Part shown: piece by piece, positions 41,686 through 50,461 of the stretch
How positions within the stretch are numbered: the stretch's first letter is position 1
Layout of the letters: each line of letters begins with the position of its first letter
Source of the DNA: Bryobacter aggregatus MPL3
GTDB taxonomy: Bacteria > Acidobacteriota > Terriglobia > Bryobacterales > Bryobacteraceae
Reading direction: 5' to 3'
NCBI RefSeq assembly: GCF_000702445.1
Contig: NZ_JNIF01000003.1
Span: forward strand, 1,922,001-1,986,000
Length of the DNA: 64,000 nt
The notes under the pieces: generated by a model
The model's input: the letters and a program-made list of their open reading frames with translations, nothing else
Told to the model about the DNA's origin: nothing
Database searches by the model: none
Made by a program: the position numbers and the translations under genes

Positions 41686-42497
41686 TGAGCAAGATTCGCG
41701 AGAAGCTGCTGGCAGAACCCGGGAAGATCCTGAAGTTGTCGGAGATCGATCCCTCAGGCACCCCGGGTTGCGACAACAAAGAAGATGGGATTGCCCGCTA
41801 TCTGAAGAACATTGATCGCATGCGGGTGCTGCAGTATTTGCTATATGCGGAGGGCAAGCGCGCCGTACTCGCGGTGTTGCAGGGGATCGATGCCGGCGGC
41901 AAGGACGGCACCATCCAGAAGGTGATGACCGGGCTGAATCCGCAGGGCGTGCAGGTGACCAGTTTCAAGGTGCCGGCCGGGGAAGAGAAGGAACACGACT
42001 ATCTGTGGCGGGTACACAAGGCGATTCCGAAGTGGGGGCAGATGGGGATCTTCAATCGCAGCCACTATGAGGATGTCCTGGTGGTGCGGGTGCATAACAC
42101 TGTTCCTAAGGCTGTTTGGAGCAAGCGCTATGAGCAGATCAACAGCTTTGAGGAAATGCTGGCCGATAACGGCGTGAAGATCATGAAGTTCTTCCTCTAC
42201 ATTTCCAAGGAAGAGCAGAAGAAGCGCTTTGAAGAGCGGCTGAACAATCCCGAGAAGAACTGGAAGTTCTCGAAGGCCGATCTCGAGGAACGCAATTATT
42301 GGGACGATTACACGGCGGCCTTTGAGGAAGCGATCGGGAAGTGCAGTAAGAAGCACGCCCCCTGGTATGTGATTCCGGCAAACCGGAAATGGTATCGGGA
42401 TCTTGCGGTATCTGAGATTGTCAAAGAGACACTCGAGGAGATGGACATGAAACTGCCCAAGCCGACGGCGGATCTGAGCAACATTCAGTTCGAATAG
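41685..42497 (+). CDS. ppk2: Polyphosphate kinase 2 family protein
   Basis: 270 residues. Walker A is LQGIDAGGKDGTI (about 66-77) and the second motif is IFNRSHYEDVLVVRVH; the lid region includes KRFEERLNNPEKNWKFSKAD. This pattern is that of one-domain PPK2 proteins that transfer phosphate from polyphosphate to AMP or ADP. Subclass cannot be decided from motifs alone, although the length and DIDRMRVLQYLLYAEGKRA-type N-terminus resemble class III. Coupled to the acyl-CoA synthetase gene; polyphosphate-driven recycling of the AMP made by that ligase is an attractive but unproven link. Confidence 0.9.
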   Translation: MSKIREKLLAEPGKILKLSEIDPSGTPGCDNKEDGIARYLKNIDRMRVLQYLLYAEGKRAVLAVLQGIDAGGKDGTIQKVMTGLNPQGVQVTSFKVPAGEEKEHDYLWRVHKAIPKWGQMGIFNRSHYEDVLVVRVHNTVPKAVWSKRYEQINSFEEMLADNGVKIMKFFLYISKEEQKKRFEERLNNPEKNWKFSKADLEERNYWDDYTAAFEEAIGKCSKKHAPWYVIPANRKWYRDLAVSEIVKETLEEMDMKLPKPTADLSNIQFE

Positions 42498-42540
42498 AGT
42501 TTGCCGCAGCTTTGTGGCTGGTTCCGGCATCCTGATAGGT

Positions 42541-43608
42541 ATGTCCGAATCTCTGTTGTTTTCTCCCTTGGGTTTGCGGGAGCTTGTTTTTCCTAACCGG
42601 ATTGGGGTGTCGCCCATGTGCCAGTATTCGGCGCTTGACGGCTTTGTGAACGATTGGCATCTCACTCATTTGGGGGCACGGGCCACGGGTGGGGCCGGGC
42701 TTGTGATCGTGGAGGCGACGGCGGTGGTGCCGGAAGGCCGCATCACGCCAGGTTGCACGGGCATCTGGAGTGACGCTCACATTGCACCCCTCGCAGGAAT
42801 AGCCAAGTTCGTGAAGTCACAAGGGAGTGTGCCGGGGATTCAGTTGGCCCATGCGGGCCGCAAGGCCAGTTGTGCAATTCCGTGGGAGGGGGGCGCCCCG
42901 CTCCGTGTGGGCGATGGAGCCTGGCAAACGGTGGGGCCGAGCGCGATTCCGTTTGATGAGGGCTGGCATGTGCCGCATGAGCTAAGCGTGGCAGAGATTG
43001 CCGCCCTCGCCGCCGCTTTTGGGCTTGCCGCGAAGCGCGCGCTGCAGGCGGGCTTTGCAGTGATTGAACTGCATGGGGCGCACGGGTATCTGCAGCATGA
43101 GTTCCTGTCCCCGTTGTCGAATCACCGTACGGATGCCTATGGCGGGAGCTTTGAGAATCGTTCCCGTTTCCTGCGCGAGACCATCGCAGCGGTGCGAGCG
43201 GAGTGGCCGGAACGGCTGCCGCTGTTTCTGCGAATCTCGTCGTCAGATTGGGTTGAGGGTGGCTGGACGATTGAGGATTCGGTTGCACTGGCCAAGATGG
43301 TGCAGCCCTTGGGTGTCGATCTGATCGATTGCTCTTCGGGCGGAAATTCGCCGAAGGCAAAGATCGAATTGGGACCGGGCTACCAGGTGCCCTTTGCGGA
43401 GCAGATCCGGCGCGAGGGTGGAATCGCCAGTGCCGCCGTGGGTCTGATTCACACGGCCCAGCAAGCCGAAGAGGTCATTCGCGCCGGGCAGGCAGATCTG
43501 GTTCTGCTGGGACGGGAAATCTTGCGCGATCCCTACTGGCCCATCCATGCGGCGCAGGCGCTTGGTGTACCGCCAAAGGTGCCGAATCAGTATCTGCGCG
43601 CGATCTAA
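42541..43608 (+). CDS. NADH:flavin oxidoreductase (Old Yellow Enzyme, YqjM type)
   Basis: 355 residues from ATG 42541 (MSESLLFSPLGLRELVFPNR). The FMN-site cysteine is Cys27 in VSPMCQYSA, typical of the thermophilic-like class (YqjM), the substrate-binding HGAHGYLQHEFLSPLSNHRT block is intact, and the barrel end LGREILRDPYWPIHAAQALG binds phosphate. Such enzymes reduce activated C=C bonds with NAD(P)H. Third gene in a plus-strand run with short gaps. Confidence 0.92.
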   Translation: MSESLLFSPLGLRELVFPNRIGVSPMCQYSALDGFVNDWHLTHLGARATGGAGLVIVEATAVVPEGRITPGCTGIWSDAHIAPLAGIAKFVKSQGSVPGIQLAHAGRKASCAIPWEGGAPLRVGDGAWQTVGPSAIPFDEGWHVPHELSVAEIAALAAAFGLAAKRALQAGFAVIELHGAHGYLQHEFLSPLSNHRTDAYGGSFENRSRFLRETIAAVRAEWPERLPLFLRISSSDWVEGGWTIEDSVALAKMVQPLGVDLIDCSSGGNSPKAKIELGPGYQVPFAEQIRREGGIASAAVGLIHTAQQAEEVIRAGQADLVLLGREILRDPYWPIHAAQALGVPPKVPNQYLRAI

Positions 43609-43637
43609 TGCGGCCTGCCGGTCGTATACTCGCAGAA

Positions 43638-45359
43638 ATGACTGTTTTCCGCCTCTTGTCCGTTGCCTGGATCGTTGCCGTGACGCTCCAGGCCCAGCCT
43701 GCCGACCTGATTTTCCGCAATGCCAAGGTTGTGACGGTTGACCCGAAGTTTCGGATTGCGCAGGCCATTGCGGTGCGGGGAGACCGCATCGCAGCCGTGG
43801 GCACAGATGCCAGCGTCTTGCGGCTGCGCGGGCCCAAGACGCAGGTGATTGATCTTGGAGGCAAGACGGTGCTACCGGGTCTGATCGATAGCCACACGCA
43901 CGCGCTCGATGCTTCCCTCCATGAGTTCGACCATGAGATTCCGGCGATGCCCGACATCGCGGCCGTTCTGGCCCATGTGAAAGAACGGACGAAGATCGTG
44001 CCGGAGGGCGAATGGATCATTTTGCGCCAAGTCTTTATCACTCGCTTGAAGGAGCAGCGTTATCCGACGCGGCAGGAACTGGATGAAGCGGCGCCGCGGC
44101 ATCCAGTCATTTTCAGTACCGGGCCAGATGCCTCCTTGAATTCGCTCGGCCTGCAGCGCAATGGCATCACCAAGGCCACCAAATCGCCGGAAGGCCAGCC
44201 GGGCAAGGTAGAACTCGATGCCGTGACGGGCGAGCCCACCGGAATCTTACGCACTTATGCCGCATTTGTGAAGTCTGTTCCGACAGAGCGGCAGCCGACG
44301 GACGCCGAGCGGATGGCCCGCTTGAAATTGCTGATGGCAGACTACAATTCGCTCGGAATCACCAGCATCACCGATCGTGCCGCCGCCGCGGGGCATGTGG
44401 AGATTTATCGCAAGCTGCGCGCAGAAGGCGGGCTGAGTTGCCGCGTGTTTCTCGACTATCATGTAGCGTTTCCGAATCGGGACTGGAAGGACGTGGAGGC
44501 CGAAATTGCTGGCGTGGCTGCCGATCCGCTGCACAAATACGACAACATGCTTTGGATGCGCGGGATCAAGGTCTTCCTCGACGGCGGGATGTTGACCGGC
44601 TCGGCGTTGATGCGCGAGCCATGGGGGAAGAGCAAGATCTATTCGATCACCGATCCCGAGTATCGAGGCATGCGCTACATCGATTCAGAACGCCTGTACC
44701 TGTTGGCGCGTGCCAGCCTGAAGCGGGAATTGCAGTTTACGGCGCACACCGTCGGTGACGGCGCGATTCATGCCTTGTTGAACGCTTATGAGCGCGTCAA
44801 TGAGGAGTTCCCGGTGCGTGCGAGCCGCCCGAATTTGACCCATGCGAATTTCATGTCGCCTGAGGCTGTCGAGAAAATGGCCAAGCTGGGCGTCGTGGCG
44901 GACTTGCAGCCGGCCTGGTTGGAGTTGGACGGCGCCACCTTGGTGTCGCAGTTTGGCTTGCCCCGGATGCGCTACTTCCAGCCTTACGCGACGCTGTTCA
45001 AGAGCGGCGTCACCGTGGGCGGCGGGAGCGATCATATGCAGCGGATCGGCGCGATGCGCGCGGTGAACCCGTATCATCCCTTCTGGGGGATGTGGATCGC
45101 GATTGCCCGCCAGCCGCGTTGGACCGACCAGGTGTTGCACCCCCAGGAACGGATCACCAGAGAGCAGGCGATTCGTCTCTATACGATCAACAATGCGTTT
45201 CTGAGTTTCGAAGAAAAAGAGAAGGGTTCGCTCGAGGTTGGGAAACTGGCAGATCTGATCGTTCTCAATCGAGACATTCTGACGGTTCCGGTGGACACGA
45301 TTCCGCAGATTCGTGTGGAGTCTACCTATCTGGGGGGACGGCAGGTCTACCGGCAATAA
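43638..45359 (+). CDS. Exported amidohydrolase (YtcJ-like)
   Basis: 573 residues from ATG 43638 with signal peptide MTVFRLLSVAWIVAVTLQAQ. Metal-binding motifs of the amidohydrolase superfamily: LPGLIDSHTHALD, an internal His in FTAHTVGDGA and NLTHANFM, and GGGSDHMQRIG with the final Asp. N- and C-terminal beta-sandwich segments (ADLIFRNAKVVTVDP, KLADLIVLNRDIL) are complete. Substrate unknown; a deacylase or amidase role is usual. Ends the run starting at 39943. Confidence 0.9.
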   Translation: MTVFRLLSVAWIVAVTLQAQPADLIFRNAKVVTVDPKFRIAQAIAVRGDRIAAVGTDASVLRLRGPKTQVIDLGGKTVLPGLIDSHTHALDASLHEFDHEIPAMPDIAAVLAHVKERTKIVPEGEWIILRQVFITRLKEQRYPTRQELDEAAPRHPVIFSTGPDASLNSLGLQRNGITKATKSPEGQPGKVELDAVTGEPTGILRTYAAFVKSVPTERQPTDAERMARLKLLMADYNSLGITSITDRAAAAGHVEIYRKLRAEGGLSCRVFLDYHVAFPNRDWKDVEAEIAGVAADPLHKYDNMLWMRGIKVFLDGGMLTGSALMREPWGKSKIYSITDPEYRGMRYIDSERLYLLARASLKRELQFTAHTVGDGAIHALLNAYERVNEEFPVRASRPNLTHANFMSPEAVEKMAKLGVVADLQPAWLELDGATLVSQFGLPRMRYFQPYATLFKSGVTVGGGSDHMQRIGAMRAVNPYHPFWGMWIAIARQPRWTDQVLHPQERITREQAIRLYTINNAFLSFEEKEKGSLEVGKLADLIVLNRDILTVPVDTIPQIRVESTYLGGRQVYRQ

Positions 45360-45385
45360 AAAAAGGTCCGGTTTTCACCGGACCT
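45358..45385 (-). terminator. Intrinsic terminator between convergent genes
   Basis: GGTCCGGT and ACCGGACC form a perfect stem around a short loop (45365-45384); on the minus strand it is followed by seven T (45364-45358). It mainly serves the DUF892 gene on the minus strand and may slow plus-strand transcripts too. Confidence 0.85.
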
Positions 45386-45415
45386 AAGGAGTGCTCGCCA
45401 CAAAGAGAGATCCAA

Positions 45416-45973
45416 TTAGTGCAATCGGCTGCTGGCGCCAGAGCGGGTGCGGGGCGAGATCACCGCAATGTCGAATTCTTCAAAGGCTTCATCCCCCGAA
45501 AACTGTGCGTAAATGCCGTCTGCAACTTCGCTCAAGCTCTGGTCTGCCATTTCTTCTTCAGCTTCGGTCTGGCTGAGGAGCTCCGCGGGTTCGGTCCAGC
45601 CGCATTGTTCGGCGATGGTGCGGGCCGTGAGATAGGCGGCGATCTCGTAATGTTCGATGCGTTGGGCGCAACCAATGAGTTGAAGGTCACGAAGATGGCC
45701 GGCTTTTGATTCTTCCAGGCATTCACTGCCTTCCGCAATGAGACCTTCCATGGCCTTGCAATGTTTTGCTTTGGCTTTCTGCCCAAGAAGTTGGAACACT
45801 TCCTCCAGCCGGGTCACCTGTTCTTTGGTCACCTCCAGGTGTTCGTTGAAGACATACTTCAAATCACGATCCTGAGCCCCGCGTACCATTTTCGGGAGAG
45901 CCTTCACCAGTTGCTTCTCGGCGCTGTACAAATCTTTGAGTTCTTCTACCAACAGATCTTCCAGGGTTTCCAT
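45416..45973 (-). CDS. DUF892 ferritin-like protein (YciF family)
   Basis: 185 residues: METLEDLLVEELKDLYSAEK, then KALPKMVRGAQDRDLKYVFN and HLRDLQLIGCAQRIEHYEIA. Regularly spaced Glu and His residues on four helices are those of the DUF892/YciE-YciF family, which has a ferritin-like bundle and is induced by stress. The last 20 residues (AVISPRTRSGASSRLH) are an added basic tail. Terminator at 45358-45385. Confidence 0.92.
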   Translation of the reverse strand: METLEDLLVEELKDLYSAEKQLVKALPKMVRGAQDRDLKYVFNEHLEVTKEQVTRLEEVFQLLGQKAKAKHCKAMEGLIAEGSECLEESKAGHLRDLQLIGCAQRIEHYEIAAYLTARTIAEQCGWTEPAELLSQTEAEEEMADQSLSEVADGIYAQFSGDEAFEEFDIAVISPRTRSGASSRLH

Positions 45974-46036
45974 GCTGATCTCCTTGTCTTTGCGGTTCCG
46001 CTTCTCGGTCTGTGGATGAACTGAGACTTCGAACTG

Positions 46037-46300
46037 TTACGCGATAGAAGGGGAATACTCTTCGTTCGACATCACCGTCTCTTCTTCCTCTTCTTCAGCG
46101 AACTGCTCATCCAACCCTTCATCTTCATCGAGATCGTCATCCAGTTCCTCTTCTTCAAACTCGTCGTCATCGAGTTCATCCTCTTCGTCAAAGGCGTCGT
46201 CGTCCGGCTCGTCCTCGTCTTCGCCAGGGAGCACCGTGCAGCGTGGGTCTTCGTACCCGGTCTGCTGTAGATCGATGCACGGTTCTGTCAGATAGTCCAT
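46037..46300 (-). CDS. Extremely acidic low-complexity protein
   Basis: 87 residues, of which roughly half are Asp or Glu in runs (DDDAFDEEDELDDDEFEEEE). The N-terminus MDYLTEPCIDLQQTGYEDPR has two cysteines around CIDLQQTGYEDPRC. No fold is expected outside that part. It is 63 bases upstream of the DUF892 gene on the same strand, so both may be stress-linked. A run of GAA/GAG/GAT codons alone could produce such a frame, but a good start and codon use argue for a real gene. Confidence 0.5.
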   Translation of the reverse strand: MDYLTEPCIDLQQTGYEDPRCTVLPGEDEDEPDDDAFDEEDELDDDEFEEEELDDDLDEDEGLDEQFAEEEEEETVMSNEEYSPSIA

Positions 46301-46641
46301 CCCTCACCTCCATTCGCTAGAGTTCGGGCTGGGTGGCACGTTACGAGCATTTCGTCACTGGTTTGAAATCCTGTGCGGCAGGACACCGGTGGGCGCAGGG
46401 GGGGCGGCCGCCTGCACCGGCTTTTTATTCGCTGAATTTTACGTTTGTCTTGAAACAACAGAAGGCTGGATCGTCTCAATGGAGGGAATGGCTCTCCTCT
46501 CCCCGGCGCATGAAAACCATTCCTTTTCGGTGACGAGATTCGCAAGTCTACATTGCTGTGTCCGGACCGATGAATGAGATTTCATGCCCTGTTTGGACGG
46601 CGAGCTACGAATTCATTCATCTTTTTGCAGAAGGACACGAT
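46301..46641. other. Intergenic stretch with a terminator-like hairpin
   Basis: No gene seen. At 46386-46420 CCGGT and GCAGG pair with CCTGC and ACCGG around a GC-rich loop, followed by CTTTTTATT, a plus-strand terminator without an obvious plus-strand gene ahead of it. Confidence 0.5.
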
Positions 46642-46860
46642 ATGGATCTCAAGCGGCAACTAGCACGAGCCATGGTTGGGGCGTACTCTGTCCCGCGAGA
46701 TCCTTGCTGCCATTCTGTCTCTCCGGAGCCGGTGTTGCAGAGGGGGCTGGAATGGGCTGCCTTTGCATCGTCCGAGGGCGTGGAAGTAGACGTTCTACTC
46801 GCGAGTCCCTTGGGCGCCCGATCGGGCAGATGGGAGCGCAGCAGGATCATTCCCACTTGA
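46642..46860 (+). CDS. Possible small protein of unknown function
   Basis: 72 residues from ATG 46642 with AAGGA seven bases upstream: MDLKRQLARAMVGAYSVPRD then PVLQRGLEWAAFASSEGVEV. No domain or signal recognised. It is 85 bases before the glycosyltransferase gene and in the same direction. It may be spurious. Confidence 0.3.
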   Translation: MDLKRQLARAMVGAYSVPRDPCCHSVSPEPVLQRGLEWAAFASSEGVEVDVLLASPLGARSGRWERSRIIPT

Positions 46861-46945
46861 AATGGCTTCGTTTGGTGAAGAATCCTTTGGCGCCAGCTCT
46901 GCACTCTGTTCTGATCTTGATCCCAATCTTTCGAGGAGTTATCCA

Positions 46946-48115
46946 ATGAATACAGGCCAAGCTTTGGTGGTCTTTTCACACTTGCGCTGGAATTGCGTCT
47001 ACCAGCGGCCGCAGCAGATTTTGTCCCGGCTGGCCCGAAATCGCCGGGTGTTCTTTATTGAAGAACCGAAAGAGGAATCGTCCGGAATCGAAGCTCGCTG
47101 GGATCTGAGTTCCCCTGTGTCGAATGTAACGGTCATGGTGCCCCGCTTGCCGGCGGGGAAGTTTGTGCCGGGCTTCGGCCATCCGAAGCTCAAACGCATG
47201 ATTCGGACTGGACTGGCGGCAGCGGGTTGTACGAAGCCAATTGTCTGGACTGACACTCCGTCGGCTGTTCGTCTGCTGGAAGAAGCAAAGCCGGCAATGA
47301 CGGTCTACGATTGCATGGATGCTCTGCACGGGTTGCGGGAGCAGGAAGAGCAATTGCTACATGTCGCCGACCTTGTATTTGCGGGCGGGCCAAGCCTGTT
47401 TCGCGCCAAGCGGGGCCGTCATCCTGAGGTGCATTGTGTTCCCAGTAGCGTGGATGTGGCGCATTTTCGAGAGGGAGTGCGCACGCAGGAAGAGGATGCA
47501 GTGCAAGCAAAGATTCCGTATCCGCGCTTTGGCTATTTCGGTGTGATTGATGAGCGGATGGAGGTCGACCTGATTCGCGGGCTCGCCGCCGCGCGGCCAG
47601 ACTGGCAGATCGTGCTGGTCGGACCGGTGGTGAAGATTGATCCGGGCATTCTGCCTCAGGCGGACAACATCCACTACATGGGACAGCAGGACTATCACCG
47701 GTTGCCTTCGTTTGTGAAGGGGTGGAATGTGTGTCTGATGCCCTGTGCAATGAATGAGGCGACGAAGCTCCTCAGTCCGGTGCAGGTGCTGGAATATATG
47801 GCGGCGGGCAAGCCGATTGTCAGTACACCGATCCGGGATGTTGTGGAGCCCTATGGCCACGTGGTTCATCTTGCAGATTCGCCAGAGGAGTTTCTGCGTG
47901 CCTGTAAGTCCGCGCTTGCCGATTCTTATGCGCAGGAATCGATTCGGATCCTGGATGGAAATCAGATCGTGGCCAATACTTCCTGGGATCAGACGGTGTC
48001 TTTCCTGGAAGCGCATCTGCATCGCAAGCTGAAGGAGAAGCAAGAGGTGGCAATGCCCCAACGGCCGGAAGCTGCTGTTCTGACCTCGAGCGTCGCCGGG
48101 CTGAGTGCGGCTTAG
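46946..48115 (+). CDS. Glycosyltransferase (group 1 type)
   Basis: 389 residues from ATG 46946 (MNTGQALVVFSHLRWNCVYQ) with GAGGAG upstream. Two Rossmann-like halves are seen: an N-terminal WNCVYQRPQQILSRLARN block that is common in sugar transferases encoded near UDP-galactopyranose mutase genes, and a C-terminal nucleotide-sugar site with IHYMGQQDYHRLPSFVKGWN and LLSPVQVLEYMAAGKPIVST. The GT-B fold is probable. The acceptor is unknown. It converges on the acyl carrier protein gene (4-base overlap of stops). Confidence 0.85.
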   Translation: MNTGQALVVFSHLRWNCVYQRPQQILSRLARNRRVFFIEEPKEESSGIEARWDLSSPVSNVTVMVPRLPAGKFVPGFGHPKLKRMIRTGLAAAGCTKPIVWTDTPSAVRLLEEAKPAMTVYDCMDALHGLREQEEQLLHVADLVFAGGPSLFRAKRGRHPEVHCVPSSVDVAHFREGVRTQEEDAVQAKIPYPRFGYFGVIDERMEVDLIRGLAAARPDWQIVLVGPVVKIDPGILPQADNIHYMGQQDYHRLPSFVKGWNVCLMPCAMNEATKLLSPVQVLEYMAAGKPIVSTPIRDVVEPYGHVVHLADSPEEFLRACKSALADSYAQESIRILDGNQIVANTSWDQTVSFLEAHLHRKLKEKQEVAMPQRPEAAVLTSSVAGLSAA

Positions 48116-48468
48116 CGCCCCTCGGGTGCTTTGTGGGGCAACAACGCTACGCCTTCTGGAGATTGGCTTCTGATCTCAGATGCCGTGAGCGTCGCCTTTG
48201 ACTGCAGCATAGCTGCAATTCCATCCACCATCTGGGGAATGCTTTTAATGTGGCGCGCTGATTCGTCGGGGATGTTGATATCAAACTCGTTCTCGAGCGC
48301 AAACAGGATATTGATGCCGTCGAGCGAATCAAATTTCAACTCTTCGAAGCTAGCCTCCCGTCCGATGGTGTCGGCAGGAATTTTCTGAGTTTCTGCGATG
48401 ACTCGGATCACTCGATCGACGAGGTCTCGTCGGTGATCAGCGATTGGGCCGGTTGGTTGGTCTGACAT
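48112..48468 (-). CDS. Acyl carrier protein with extended ends
   Basis: 118 residues. The phosphopantetheine attachment site is FDSLDGINI (Ser48), in a typical four-helix ACP (VIRVIAETQKIPADTIGREA and FALENEFDINIPDESARHIK). It is longer than the fatty-acid ACP (about 78 residues) because of an N-terminal 12-residue and a C-terminal 30-residue extension, so it is likely a dedicated carrier for some special acyl product. Its start is 61 bases inside the deacetylase gene. Confidence 0.85.
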   Translation of the reverse strand: MSDQPTGPIADHRRDLVDRVIRVIAETQKIPADTIGREASFEELKFDSLDGINILFALENEFDINIPDESARHIKSIPQMVDGIAAMLQSKATLTASEIRSQSPEGVALLPHKAPEGR

Positions 48469-49163
48469 AGCAACTCACTGATGGTTTCAAATTGGTAGCC
48501 CTGATTCTGCAGGACAGGCAGTGCCCAGGTGAGGGCGTCGAGAGTGTTTTGGATGTCGGGGTTGACGGTGAGTCCGCGCCCGTCATGGAGGCAGATGATG
48601 CCGCCGGGGCGGGCCCGGTCGGCGATGCGGCGGGCCACCTGATCGGCCAGATACTTCCAGTCGAGTCCGATGACGGTCCACATAACGCCCAAAAGATCGT
48701 GGCGATGCTGGGCGGCGCTGAGGCCAAACCAACGGCAACCAAAAGGTGCGCGAAAGTACTTGGGCCGGAAGTAAAGGACATCCTCAAAGGTCTGTTGCGC
48801 GGTCGCGATCTCATGCTCAATGAAGCTCGCACTCTTGAGGTAGAGAGGGCTGTGGCTATCGGTATGGTTTCCAATCTCATGGCCACGGCAGAAAACTTCC
48901 TGTGCGATGGCCGGCAGGCGCCGGACATTCGCGCCGCACATGAAGAACGTGGCGCGCACCCCGAAGCGGTCAAGCAGGTCGAGTAATTCGGGCGTCGATT
49001 CACTAGGACCATCGTCGAAGGTGAGCGCGAGCGTCTTGCGCCTTGGGTCGCCACGATAAACACTCGGTGCGAGCCAGTCGCACCAAGGGGCCCGGACAGC
49101 GCAGCCCAGACCGCCAGCAACAATCGCCAGCGGCGTCAGCGGATTACTAAGAACTTCCACCAT
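48408..49163 (-). CDS. Polysaccharide deacetylase (NodB domain)
   Basis: 251 residues. TFDDGPSEST (48-57, catalytic and metal Asp), GHEIGNHTDSHSPL (His100, His104), FRAPFGCRWFG and the late CLHDGRG motif are those of CE4 deacetylases, which remove N-acetyl groups from chitin, peptidoglycan or exopolysaccharides. An N-terminal hydrophobic stretch (LTPLAIVAGGLGCAVRAPW) may anchor it in the membrane. It overlaps the upstream enolase-superfamily gene by 17 bases and the downstream ACP gene by 61. Confidence 0.9.
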   Translation of the reverse strand: MVEVLSNPLTPLAIVAGGLGCAVRAPWCDWLAPSVYRGDPRRKTLALTFDDGPSESTPELLDLLDRFGVRATFFMCGANVRRLPAIAQEVFCRGHEIGNHTDSHSPLYLKSASFIEHEIATAQQTFEDVLYFRPKYFRAPFGCRWFGLSAAQHRHDLLGVMWTVIGLDWKYLADQVARRIADRARPGGIICLHDGRGLTVNPDIQNTLDALTWALPVLQNQGYQFETISELLCQTNQPAQSLITDETSSIE

Positions 49164-50400
49164 CTTCTACCCACTGTACGCTGTGGTCGTTGTAAACAGC
49201 CCAAGTCCCTGCCGGCGAATGCAGCGTAAAGGTACTCCATGGCCCAGGCTTCCAAGGATACTTCTCGATGACGCCCTCATTGATCTCCACTCCCAGGCCA
49301 GGGCTTCGCGGCACAATCAACTCGCCATCGACGATCTGGAGTGGCTCCTTCAAAATCTCTTCGGCCAATGGGAAGGGGTACATGATATTTTGCCCCGGCT
49401 TGCGATACAGCGGATACTCGAGCCACTCCACCACGTGCTCCGGCCAGCAAATGCCGAGTTGTGCGGCGGCAATGATTTCGAGGTAGCTGCCCCAACTATG
49501 GAAGGCAAAGCGGAGCTCTGCCTCCTGCAAGGCGGCAAAGAGGCGGCGGCCCCAGGCGTAGCCCCCTTGGCAGACGATGTCGGCTTGCACGAAGTCGACA
49601 CAAGGGCCGTGGATCAAATCGAGAAAGCCCTCTTCGGTGGTCTCGTGTTCTCCAGAGGCGAGCGGGATGATGTCTTCGGCATGAAGCGCACGGTAGAGCT
49701 CGTGCTTGTGTGGGGACATGGGTTCTTCGAGCCAGCAAAGGTTTTGCTCTGACATGGACTGGGCCAATCGCTTGACCGTTTCTGGGGAGTAACTCTTATC
49801 GCCCATGCGCCACCAGGTGTGCGCATCCACCATGAGGTCGATGCCTGGCCCCAGACGGTCGCGGATGAGCTGGATTGCCCTGAGGTCCGCCTCGGGCCCG
49901 ATGCCGGGACGCATCTTGTAGGCTTTGAAACCAAGTTTGACGACCTCTGCGGCTTCGTCCGCATAGCCTTCGGGGGACATGTACATTCCGGCAGAGCCAT
50001 AGAGGCGAATCTTGTCGCGCACACGGCCGCCAAGGAGTTCGGAGATGGGGACGCCCGCGGCTTTTGCCGCCAGATCGTAGAGCGCAACCTCGACGGTGGA
50101 GTAGATCTTGGCAGTATGCGGGTCGCGCCCTGGACCATCGAGGAAACGAATGCGGAGAGCATCCGGGTCGGCGAAGGCCTTGCCTTCGAGCCAGGGGCCG
50201 ATGGTCTCCCGAATCAGCTTCTGAGCAGACTCGCTTCCTTGTCCGGGCGCAAATCCAACTTCACCTGTATCGGTAACAACGCGGATGAGCATCGCATCGC
50301 GCTTGTAGATGATACGGTGGCCCCCGTAATAATCCAGGTGCAGCGGTTCAGGAAAAGGGTAACTCAGCAGGTGGGGCTCGACACGAGCGATCCGCGACAT
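49147..50400 (-). CDS. Enolase-superfamily enzyme (mandelate racemase type)
   Basis: 417 residues from ATG 50400 (MSRIARVEPHLLSYPFPEPL). Metal ligands are Asp192 (LMVDAHTWW), Glu225 (CWLEEPM) and Glu251 (ASGEHET); Lys162 (AYKMR) and His301 (AFHSWGS) are candidate acid/base residues. This is a cytoplasmic sugar-acid dehydratase or racemase; the substrate cannot be named. Operon order is DUF362, this gene, deacetylase, ACP. A longer frame to 50418 exists, but the ATG at 50400 gives the usual N-terminus. Confidence 0.85.
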   Translation of the reverse strand: MSRIARVEPHLLSYPFPEPLHLDYYGGHRIIYKRDAMLIRVVTDTGEVGFAPGQGSESAQKLIRETIGPWLEGKAFADPDALRIRFLDGPGRDPHTAKIYSTVEVALYDLAAKAAGVPISELLGGRVRDKIRLYGSAGMYMSPEGYADEAAEVVKLGFKAYKMRPGIGPEADLRAIQLIRDRLGPGIDLMVDAHTWWRMGDKSYSPETVKRLAQSMSEQNLCWLEEPMSPHKHELYRALHAEDIIPLASGEHETTEEGFLDLIHGPCVDFVQADIVCQGGYAWGRRLFAALQEAELRFAFHSWGSYLEIIAAAQLGICWPEHVVEWLEYPLYRKPGQNIMYPFPLAEEILKEPLQIVDGELIVPRSPGLGVEINEGVIEKYPWKPGPWSTFTLHSPAGTWAVYNDHSVQWVEDGGSS

Positions 50401-50461
50401 GCTGCCAGCGTATATCAATTTGGAGAAGAGATCTCGGCTTGATCGATCTCGCTCAGACGCC

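Noticed and set aside
46037-46300. Possibility that the acidic repeat codes nothing and is a simple GAA/GAG repeat
   Set aside because: Not rejected outright: the frame has a clear start and non-repetitive ends, so it was kept as a gene at moderate confidence.
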